From Caenorhabditis remanei (lineage: Eukaryota > Nematoda > Chromadorea > Rhabditida > Rhabditidae), in assembly GCF_010183535.1 (NCBI RefSeq), contig NC_071330.1:7173717-7237716 (forward strand): a stretch of DNA of 64,000 bases, written 5' to 3'. The translations under genes were made by a program, and so were the position numbers. Each line of letters begins with the position of its first letter. Positions within the stretch are counted from its first letter, which is position 1. The notes under the pieces were generated by a model that was not told the DNA's origin, did not search any database, and saw only the letters and a list, made by a program, of their open reading frames with translations. Of this stretch, positions 11,664-22,300 are shown one piece after another.

Positions 11664-12254
11664 CACGGACACGATTTGAGCTGAAAAATATATATTCTAA
11701 TGCTTAGAAAAAAAATTGAGTCAGATTGAAAGGAAAATTGAAATGGGAGCAAATGTCATCATTAGAACTTCAGGGGAGATGAAAGTTGGCGGGGATTTTC
11801 ATACGAGAGTGTCAAAAGTATTTCAATATTTAAATAGCGAGGAAATATTAACAAGGTGTAAACTGTGTTCCGAAATACGACTACGGCGTGGAAGACTAGA
11901 TTACCGCAACAACAGTTTTAATGTACTTTCCAGTTCAAAATTTTACAAGAAATCAGTTTTGAACTTTAAAAAAGCGGCTGGACTGGGCGCGAAATTGTCT
12001 AAATTTCGAAAGCGTTCAAAATCGGGGCCGCGGCGAGACCAGTTGCGTAAATCGACACGAGCGCCTTCAAACATGAGTTGGCAATAATTCTTGGAAATCT
12101 ACGGATTTCATCTAAAAAAAATCCAGCTTTCATTCTTTTGGTACGCTAATTCAATTGAATATTTGGCTCTAAAAACAGCAAAAAACACTTTATTTATTTA
12201 AATTGTTTTATTATAAATTTAGTATTATTTCAAACAAAAGAGTTTTCAGACTTC
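11664..12254. other. divergent promoter region of npp-9 and the small orphan gene
   Basis: This is about 0.6 kb between two genes transcribed away from each other. It contains a short GC-rich patch (CGGGGCCGCGGCG near 12025) and an open + strand run (11716-12087) of low-complexity basic translation that I do not accept as a gene. A TTTTCAG at 12244-12250 probably serves trans-splicing of the orphan. Confidence 0.45.
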
Positions 12255-13191
12255 ATGAGTAAAATGGAAGTAGATAGCAGTTCATCTTCGTCTTCCGATG
12301 AAGAATTCGAGTCATCCTCTACGAACACTGCGTTTATTCATTCCGCGTATGTTTAATTTATAAATTATTAACCGAATAGACAGTTCGACAAATATTCAGA
12401 AATGAACCTGACTACCGTAAAAACTGTAATAGAAGCGCCCCTTTATTAGAGGCGCCCCTCTAATAGAGGCGCCCCCTGATAGTCGCTTTGAATAATAGTG
12501 GCGCACCCTCTAATAGAGGCGCCCCCTTAATATGCTTGAGATATTTTTCTGTTTTTCAATCATTCATTTTCAAAGTTCGTGAAAAAAAAACAATAAAACC
12601 TAACTTTTTTGTTCAAAGTACTGCAAATTTCAGGATATTTGAGTAATTTTGCCAGAAAAATGTTAGTTTGATTGAATATTAATGACTTAAAAGTTTAAAA
12701 AAATAGCCAAACGGGCAGGTTGAAAAATAGAGGCGCACCCTCTATTAGAGGCGCCCCTGTAATAGAGGCGCACTTTCAGAAGGGGGTTGAAAAATAGAGG
12801 CGCATGCGCCTATATTACAGTTTTTACGGTAAGTAATTTCGGATTTCAGACAAGTGAAGTTATCTGTTGGGAGCGAAAATGCGGCGAGCACAGTGGCAGA
12901 TGTCATAAAAATCGATAAAGAACCGAGCAGAAGTGGTGCGCGAAGACAAGTGTCAAGTGAAGGAGAGTTCGTTATTATGTGAGCCTCTTTATTCTCAACT
13001 ATATATGTTTCAATTTCATTTTTTCTTCCAGTAATATCGAAAGCAGAGACCCAAAATCTCTTTCAAAATCAATCAACAATGCAGTCGAAATGATCGATTT
13101 GTCGCTGAAAACGATTAAAATGTGTGAAAGTTTCGGAAAAGCGAAAGAAAGCGGATTAAAAAGAAAACTCTCTGAAAATTCTCAATGTTGA
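12255..13191 (+). CDS. small Ser-rich acidic protein, function unknown
   Basis: Three exons (12255-12346, 12850-12978, 13032-13191) join in frame to 126 aa. I do not recognise a family. The N-terminus is a run of Ser followed by acidic residues (SSSSSSDEEFESSS), a typical casein kinase 2 target. The middle is polar. The C-terminus predicts an amphipathic helix (NNAVEMIDLSLKTIKM) followed by a basic tail. The start lies five bases after TTTTCAG. The next gene, the golgin, begins 181 bases downstream on the same strand with its ATG abutting a CAG, so the two may form an operon. In C. elegans the equivalent position is F59A2.5 (from memory). The first intron holds a 415-bp inverted-repeat element. 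Confidence 0.7.
12415..12829. mobile_element. TA-flanked inverted-repeat element with GGCGC repeats
   Basis: The termini CCGTAAAAACTGTAATA and TATTACAGTTTTTACGG are perfect inverted repeats flanked by TA on both sides (12413-12414, 12830-12831), as in Tc/mariner-type MITEs. Inside, a unit resembling CTCTAATAGAGGCGCNCC recurs about eight times in two clusters near the ends, in both orientations. There is no coding sequence. It sits in the first intron of the small Ser-rich gene. Confidence 0.75.
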
Positions 13192-13372
13192 TCTCTTCAT
13201 ATGTATCTATTTTGTTATGATGTTATTGTTGTTTGTCAAAATGCCAATTAAATTTTTTATACAAGATTTATGTATTTTTCAGTCATAAAAAGGTAACTTG
13301 CCTTCTCATATCTACCCAGTTTTATATGCAAGTTTAAGTAAAATGTATAAAATAATTTATATACAAGCTCAG

Positions 13373-16300
13373 ATGTTCAAAAACCTAAAAAACCGATTGG
13401 ATAATGAAGCTGGAAAGCTGAAGCAGTCAGCGCAACAATATACGGAACAAATAGCCGCTCAAGTTGGGCAATACAGACAGGCTATGGTAATTATGATTTC
13501 TATTTTGCCCTTCAACCGAATTTTATAGAACGATCAGCCAACTGGTAGTGATGCCTCTGCGTCCATTTCCAAAAGATTCCTAAACACTGTCACGGGGACA
13601 ACTAACACAGAAGCGGGAGAAACTAAAAATAATGATCTTGCAGAAACATCCATGGTAAGATTTCAAATTTTCAAGAAGTTACACATTTAAAAAAGGACTG
13701 AAAGATTGTCTGATATTGGAAACTTTGTATTTCTTATTCGTTAACTTGAGAACAGTAACAACTAAATCATTTTGCAGGAGTCCTCATCAGCAATAATGTC
13801 TGAAATTCCGGAAGCTGATTTACTTGGCCTTGGTCTTGCTTCAAAAGACTCACCTGTTAACCGTCGACGTCGTTCTCTTTCCGAAGACTCAACTCATTCA
13901 AATGAGAGCACTTTGGCTGCACTTCTCCAATCGATTCCGAATGCACTTTCTTCTGCCTTTGAAACAATACCTTCCGACTCTGAAAGCGTATCTAGTGATG
14001 CATTCTCAGTTAGATCCACAAATGATCCGGTAAGTATATCTTATCATAATGAATGTTCTATTTTTTAAATTCTTTTTAGGCATACAATTCTCGCTTGAAA
14101 CAACGCATTGCTACGTACAAAGCCAAATATCGTGACGCAGTCCACCGCCACAACAAACTAGTCGACGAAGTCAATGCAACCAAGAGAATTCTTGAGAAGA
14201 CACAAGACGACTGTCTTCAAAAAGTGGAAAAGCTCCGATCGGAAAAACGAGTTCTTGCTGAAAAACTTCAAGCTTCTGCTGGAAATTCCAGTGGGACTGA
14301 AGAGTTGGAGAAAAAATGTGAAGACTACAAACGAATGCTTGAGCAGTGTAAAATAAAAATCAAAGCATTACAACAAGAGAAGAAAGAACAACTCATTAAC
14401 GTCGATGAAGATGAAAATCCACGTGTCAAAGAGATGGAAGCAAGAATTCAGAAAACGGAAGAAGAATGGACGAATCGCATAAACGAAAGTGACCAACAAC
14501 ACGCAATTACTTTAGCTACCACAAAGGCTGAAATGCACGCAGCTTTGGAAAATAAGGACACTGAGGTACGAACCATTCTGTAATAATAGTTTTCCGAATG
14601 TATCTTCATTTCAGATCGAACAATGGAGACGAAAGTGTGCCGTTCTGGAACAACAAGATGCTGACGCAAATAAGAGGTGGAATGACAAAGTTGAGAAAGT
14701 CCAAGCGATGAATAAGGCTTTAGAAGCTGAAAAGAACGAAATGATTGATAAACTATCAGAAGCAAAGACACAAGGAGTGAAAGCAGTTTTAGAAGAGGAA
14801 GAAAGAAAAAGAAATTCTTTAGAATCGGAACTAAATGAAGAAATTGAACGCTTAAAAGAAGAAGTAGAGAAAATGAGGTTGGAAATGACAACATACAAAG
14901 TACGATTGGAAGCCAAAGAATCAAGTGAATTTGATGAGCAAAAAGAAGATGTTGAAGCAGTAAGCAGTCCTTCATATTTAAAGAAAAAAAAACAATTTTT
15001 CAGCTGAAACTCGAGATGAGCAGGGCACAGTCGGAAAGAACGGATTTAGAAGTCAAAATAGCTGAACATATTACAAGTTTCGATATATATCGTGCAGAAG
15101 CTGAGAAGACGTTGGCCGCAGCGAAAGAACAGTTAGTTTATTTTATTTGCCGCTGATCTATGTTGAATCTCGGGAAACGGTGTAAGAGCATGCTGGCACC
15201 CGAAAACCAGAAATTTAGAGATAATGAGACTTAAAATAAATGTTCTCTTTCACCCCTTTTTGAGTTCTAAATTACTCCTGGTTCCTACCCTTGCTTTTGT
15301 TGATTTATATGTTGTACGTAATGTGATCGAGTGTAATAATACTTGATGGTTGGGGTTGTACAGACCCGGACTATCATGTATTAGCGGAATAACCTTCTCA
15401 TCTCTCGATGAGAACCGTAGGCTTCCTCTGTGTGTGTAGCGGTTATATCTCGATAAGACACCTCTTCAACACGTTGCGTTATTTCTATAGATTTATTCAT
15501 CAAACAAAAGTAAAGAAAAGATAAGAATCATTAAAAACCGACCTCGAATACTCTGACAAGGAGCATTTTATACACTCCTTATCAGTAGTATTCTCGGTCG
15601 GAGAACCTTCTAGAAAACGGGGGTTGACGTCAGGACTTACGTCCATGACATCCCCCACCCTTAGGACTAGCTCGTCCCGGGCGTTAAAAAGAAAAATATA
15701 AATAAATAAAAGAATTATTAGAAAGATGTATGTTCTGCCGGCAACTGCTGGATACGTCGACTGCGTCGCAATGCATTGTCCAGTAAGGTGGGTGTCGACT
15801 GCTCCAAGGATCCTTCTGCTTGTTCTGGCATTTGATGCGGCTCCCCATGTACAGTGAAACGTCGTCGTTGTTGTTGCGTGGGGTGATCCAAAATACTTCC
15901 CGCACTGTTGGTTCTCCTAGTCCTTGGTTGACGACCTCTCTTGTCTCCTGGTGTTGGCGAGCATTCCTCCTCCTCAGCATCCGTGGCACTGTTGCGGCTT
16001 GTTCTTGTAGTCTCGTCCTGATCCTCCTCGATGAACTTCTTCACGCGATTCTTGTGAACTGTTTCGAGTTTTCCTCTCTCAGTCTTCACTGTGATCGTGG
16101 ACGCGGTAGTAGCAGTGATAATGACCGGTCTTGCAAACTGATACATCAGTTTTCCCGCTGTGTGGTCTTTTATCACTACCTTGTCTCCAATTTGGAAGTC
16201 AGGTTCGGCGACCTTCCTCCTTGCGTCATGCGTCTTTTTAGTCTCGTTTTGAGAATTTTCCAGTGTTCTCGACACGAGCTCATGACATTGACGGATGGAT

Positions 16301-19300
16301 TCGGTTAAATTTTCTACCAGATCATCATCGTTCTGATAGCAAGGTCGAAGAGTTTTCAACATGATATCAGCCGGTGATACGGTCACCCTCCCAAAAACGA
16401 TATATTCCGGGGGAAATTTTACGGTGGAATGATACGCCGCATTATACGCGTGTATAACCAAAGGTAATTTCTCGTCCCAATTGGAATAGTTTTTTGGGTT
16501 TTCGGTAGAAAGTGTCAACATCTCCTCGAGAGTACGGTTCAGTCGTTCAACTGCTCCGTTTGTTTCGTGGTGATATGATGTTGATAGTGAGTGTTTCATT
16601 TCGAGGATTTTGCAAACTTCTCCGAAAATTTCGGAAGTGAAGTTACGTCCTCTATCTGAAACTACTTCTTCTGGAATACCGTGTATTGACACGATATTTT
16701 CAATGAAGAATTTGATTGTGGTTTCTGCTGTCTGGTTTGGAATTGCTTTTGCAATTGCAAATTTTGAAAAAGCATCCGTTGCCACAATGATCAGTCTGTT
16801 ACCTTGATAGGTTTCTGGTAATGGTCCCATCACATCAACGTGAATTCGTTGAAATGGTCTTCCAGGGATCTCCCAGTTTCCTAATGGTAACACATGAGTG
16901 TAAGCTGGTGGGTTCTTTCTCAGTTGGCAGTTTTCACATGCCCTGATAACCTCCTCTACTTCTTTTCTCATGCCATTCCAGGTAGCAATGTTTTCCATTT
17001 TGAAAATCATCTTGGCTGGCCCAATATGACTGTTTGCCTTATGAATTTTCCTGATAAGGTTTCTAGTCTCTGGGTTTCCTCCTTCAATAAATATTGGCGG
17101 AGTTTGTCCTTCTCTTCTCGGAATGAGGTAAACAATACCGTCAATCAACATAAATTTGCTACGCAATTTTCGTGTTTCGGTATCGTCTGAATCCTCGAGA
17201 AGTTTCTTACGGATGTTTTGGACCAACTTGCTGTTGTTCTGAATTTCTTTCAGATCCCTGGACTCCTGTTCCGCTTCCGGGTGACAGATAGCGGTTACCT
17301 GCTCGTCTGTATCACTCCGTTGTCGCGATAGTGCATCCGCCAGTGGGTTTTCTTTCCCCGGACGGTAGACTATTTCGACGTCATACATCTGAATGATGGC
17401 CTGATGTCGGAGAAGTCTCCCGCTCATTTCCTTCTCCTTTCGGTGAAGGAGGGACTTCAAAGGCTGGTGGTCTGTTACCACCTTGACCTTTTTCCCGAAG
17501 ATGTACGGGCGGTAGTGTTGTAGTCCCCAAGTTATAGCGAGAGCTTCGGATTCTATCGCTACATATCTTTGTTCCACCGCCGTAGTTGGTCGGCTTGCGT
17601 AGGCTACAACCTTCAGATCTCCATCCTGCTCCTGTAATAGGACTGCGGCAATACCAACTTTTGATGCATCTGTATGCATCTCAAAGTCGCCGTCCATTCT
17701 TGGAGTGGTGAGTACTGGCGGAGACATCAAAGCATTCTTGATTTCCTCGAAAGCCTTCTCCTCCTTCTCTTCCCATTTGAATTCAACATCCTTCTGGGTG
17801 AGCGTGGTAAGAGGTTTTGCCATGATTGCATAATTCTTTATGAATCTTCGAAAGTATCCCGCCATGCCCAAGAACGATTTAACTTCCGTCAATGTTCTGG
17901 GTGTGGGAAATTTTCGAATGGCTTCGGTTTTCTCTCCATTCGGTTGGATCGTATTATTTTCAATGATGAATCCTAGAAAACTGATACGAGTTCTCCCGAT
18001 TTGAGATTTCTCTGCTTTGAGTTTCAAACCCATTTTTATCATAAGTTTGAAAAACTCTTCCAAATCTCGGATATGTTGTTCCTCTGTTTTAGAGACGACA
18101 ATTAAATCGTCCACATAGAGGATCATTGTTCCCGAGAATTGTTTTTCAACCTCCGACATTGCCCTCTGGAACGTATCCGGAGCTCCTTTCAATCCCATGG
18201 GCATGTATCTATACTGAAATACTCCCATGTGGCTGCAGAAAGCGGTTCGTTCCTTATGCGCTTCGTGCATACGGATGGTATGAAATCCTTGGGCTATGTC
18301 GAATACCGAAAAGATTTTTCCTCTTGAGGCTTCTTCGGTAATATCCAAGGTATTAGGCATGATATAAGTTCGACTTCTCGTGATAAGATTCAGTCTTCTG
18401 TAATCTATCACTATTCGAATATCTCCATTTGCCTTGGGGATCATTAACAAAGGTGAAGTGTATGGTGATGTTGATTCTTCAATCAACCCATTTTCCTTCA
18501 TAAACTTTATTTCTTTTTCCAGTTTCTGCCTTTGTTCCGGACTTAGCCGATAAGGTCTCGACTGTGGAATTCTATGGTTATCGTTGAGTTCAATATAGTG
18601 GGTTGTAGTTCCCTTGAACCTTCCGATTCTTCCATCCATTCCTACAAAAGCGTCTTGGAATTTCGTGATAAGAGTTTTTACCCTCCTTTTCCCGTCTTCT
18701 GACAGTGCCGATTTTTCCAAGTCGATTTTTGAAAGAACCGATTCCGCGTTTGCGCATACTGTGTATACTTTCCGCCTGGGTTCTCTGTTTTCTTTCCAAA
18801 CTTCAGCTTCTGCAATTCTGGTTTTTACAGGTGTTACAGGAAAGTAGGTGGCCACCTCATAAAACTGAATAAAACTTTTAGTGCTAGATTATGGATATTC
18901 CTAGGCCTAGTCACTTTTGAAAGTTCTAGAGGCTGGAATAGTAATTCACACTCTCGAATTCTGAGAATCGAGTTCCACAGAAGCAGTATACTTCTGTGAA
19001 GAGTGGAACCTCCATGTAATAATACTTGATGGTTGGGGTTGTACAGACCCGGACTATCATGTATTAGCGGAATAACCTTCTCATCTCTCGATGAGAACCG
19101 TAGGCTTCCTCTGTGTGTGTAGCGGTTATATCTCGATAAGACACCTCTTCAACACGTTGCGTTATTTCTATAGATTTATTCATCAAACAAAAGTAAAGAA
19201 AAGATAAGAATCATTAAAAACCGACCTCGAATACTCTGACAAGGAGCATTTTATACACTCCTTATCAGTAGTATTCTCGGTCGGAGAACCTTCTAGAAAA

Positions 19301-22300
19301 CGGGGGTTGACGTCAGGACTTACGTCCATGACACGAGCATAATTTTTCAAAACTGAATATATGTTTATTAAGGATGTTAATTGTTCTTACAACATCAACT
19401 TGGGTTAGTTTAATTCGAAAGTTAGTGTATAGGAAAATTATTTTCCAATGATTTAAGTAAAATAAGATTTCCCCTTCTGCACTACTATGTTATTAAGTTA
19501 AGAGTATAAGTTTGATAAGTAGAAATGAATTTCTGTTTGGAGTCGGCTGGTCCGAATGTCCTATTGATTGCATCAATTTTGTTTGAAAACGCCTGAAAAT
19601 AACAGATTCGAAAAGAAGGTCTGCGAGTGTGACAAGTGGCGCGAAAAGTACGAAGAACGGGCCGTCGCTTCCGAGCACATCGCCACCGTCGAGTTCGAAA
19701 CGCAGGAAACGGAGTCTCATCGTACCTTGGAGTATGTGATATTCTAGAAAGAAAGTTATTCTGAAAAAATCTTTGAACATAATGTGAAATCTCAATTAGG
19801 TTCTTGACTGTCACTATCGCAATTCTAACATTTACTATCAATCCCATCTAGCAGAGCTGTGCGGAATTCCTTCTTCCTTCTTCCAGGCATTTTTTCACTT
19901 CCTTCTTCCTTTTTCTTTCTTCTTTTTTTGAAATTTTATTCCTTCTTCCTTTTTCCTTCTTCCTTTTTGAAAATTTTCGTTCCTTCTTCCTTCTTCCGTC
20001 TTCCTTTTTTGAAATTTTACTTCCTACGTCTTTTTCGTAATATATTTGAAATTTTAAATACTAATTTTCGAATTTCCACCAAGTAACGATGCTCCGACGC
20101 GTGTTGTTTGTATGTTCCTAAACAAGATGACAAATTTCGACATCCGTTTTGAAAAAATTACTTCCGACTTCTGTCCTTTTTTCACTTCCTTCTTCCTTCT
20201 TCCGCCTTCCTTTTTGAAAATTTTATTCCTTCTTCCGTCTTCCTTTTTGAAAATGTTATTCCTTCTTCCTTCTTCCGACTTCCTTTTTTGAAAATTTTAC
20301 TTCCGCACAGCTCTGCCCTCTAGTCACAACAATAGATATGCCTTGTGTGAAATATACTTGTTTGAATTCTTGGTTGTTTATGTTTGTTGTGTTGCACACA
20401 AAACTTGTGTAGTTATGCACTGTATTGTGTTGCATGTGTAGACGCAGTAGTTTCTTAGAAAATACAAAATGAATTAATATTCATGAAAACCCCAAAATTT
20501 TCTTCACAACAAAGCATAATAGAGTTGAATCAACTCAATTCAATTACTCTTTGTAAGTCTCCTCCTCTATCCTGATTAGTAATCCAATCCCATATCCATT
20601 GCGGTCCGTAGAGAGAGTGAGAGAGATTTAGAAAATATTACTGAACGTATCTCAAGCTGTCATGGGACACTCCACGGAGATTTATATTTCAGTATACGTA
20701 TGTTTCACTGATGATCTGTTGCAAAAATGAACCAAAATTAGCAGTTGTTTCGTGTAGAGTTGTTTATAGTGAGGAAAATGTGCATCTTCACTCTTTTTCT
20801 TGTTTTTCCTCCATTTTCTGGAAAGGAATGTCGCCAAAATTGTTTCTTTACTTCTCTTTTCCTCTCTCAGTTCTTCGGTTTTCTTTTTCAATTTCAGTGA
20901 TGAGCAGTAGCAGCAGCACATCACGTCTTTTTTTCTTTTGTGTCGCCGTTTTGTCGCAAATGCACTGCATTATTTTTTTTTATCTAGGAGCTCCATCTAA
21001 TTCCTCCTTCACGGCCAGTTCTTCGTGAAAAGCGTCTCTGTTTCTTTTTTGGTTTATTCAGGAGCATGAGAATTTTCAGGTTCTAGTAATGAACTGCATA
21101 GATTTTGCATATATGAGAATTTAAGTACTTTTTCGCGGAGAGCCCCACTGCGTTCCTCGAATTACACATGTAAAATAATAAAAAGCTAACCGTCATTTTT
21201 ATCCCGACTTTAGGAATTCTAGACCCCGATATCTTATTGATGGGTGCTCCGTAAAAGCAAAAAATTATTAAGTTCATTACTGGAACCTGTATGAAAATCA
21301 AAGGCTTCCTATATTATTATTTTAAAATAGTTTAATCCACTTTTTTTTAGTTCGTGTAGGTTAAATGATAAATTAAGTTAACAGCTGTCCAGACTAATAA
21401 AAAAGAGCAATCTTCTTTGTCTGAAGAAATTCCTGTCTATCAAAACAATTTGTTCAAAGTTTTGATGCATGAGTGAAAAATATCGCCCTTCATTGCTTTT
21501 CTCAAACCACATTCCACTAACTTTGTTTTCCCCAAACACAGAATTTTAAATTTCATCAAACGATAATGCTGAAGATCAAATTTTTTTGTTACAGATTCGA
21601 AATTGAAAAGAAAGCTTTGACTGAAAGATGTGAAGAGCTGACCTTGACATTGGAACAAGCCGATAAGGAGAAAAATGAAATGGCGGTAATATTACCATCT
21701 TTTAAAGTAGTTTTTTTTTCATATTCTAATTTCAGCAAAAACTATCTCGCCTTCAACAAGAAATGCTTGAAAAATGTGATGCACTTCAAATAGAGTTGAA
21801 CGAAGCTAAAAAATTGAGAGAAGAAACACAAAGAAAGTACGATGATGTTGCACAGAGAACTGAACAAATTCAAAAAGAGTTAGAAGAAAGCAAGAAATCA
21901 GTTGCGAGTGACAAAGAAGCATTTGAGGTTTATAGATTCCTATGCAATGTTTTAATTCTAGTCAAGTTTTTTTTTCAGAAAGAAAAGGAACAAGAGAATG
22001 CAGAACAACTTAACAAAGCTTTGGAAAAATTGGTAATTATCACTGAGGTCTTTTTACAATAAAACACATTTAATTATCAGGCTGAAGAGCAACAAGTTCT
22101 TGAAAATGTCACCAAAAAGTTGGAGAGATCTGAAGAAGAAATGGCGTCATATCAGAAAGCTATCGATGAGTTGACACAGACGTTGGAAGTGTCTCAAAAA
22201 GAATTGAGTGATGCTAAAGAAGAATTAGATGCGGTTAATGTAAAACTGGACAGTTCGGAGGTTTGTGATATCATATTTTAATAAATTCAAACAAATTGAG

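Larger units (their letters stand above)
15332..19333 (-). mobile_element. Ty3/gypsy LTR retrotransposon lacking gag and protease
   Basis: A 4002-bp element reads antisense to the golgin. It is bounded by two 319-bp LTRs with TG...CA ends and flanked by a 4-bp duplication CGAG (15328-15331, 19334-19337). The internal region is only 3.4 kb. Reading on the minus strand, it has a primer-binding site, about 110 bases of noncoding leader, one long pol frame and a polypurine tract. No gag-like or aspartic-protease region is present, and no env. Full-length relatives in nematodes are usually much longer (family knowledge). The LTRs look identical by eye, which points to a very recent insertion. Confidence 0.92.

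Noticed and set aside
11716..12087. 123-codon + strand open frame between npp-9 and the orphan gene
   Set aside because: The translation is basic and low in complexity, with no splice partners, and lies in a divergent promoter.
12415..12829. CRISPR-like array of GGCGC units
   Set aside because: The units are inverted, irregularly spaced and inside terminal repeats of a transposon in a eukaryotic intron.
14448..14975. 175-codon minus-strand open frame rich in Leu and Ser
   Set aside because: It is antisense to coiled-coil exons of the golgin; Glu and Lys codons read as Phe, Leu and Ser on the other strand.
15820..16308. 162-codon + strand open frame inside the retrotransposon
   Set aside because: It is antisense to the pol frame, which has intact catalytic motifs.
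15332..19333. Endogenous retrovirus with an envelope gene
   Set aside because: No env-like frame is present; the only frame is pol and the internal region is too short.
20711..21028. 105-codon + strand open frame
   Set aside because: Low-complexity Phe/Ser translation of CT-rich DNA inside the golgin intron.
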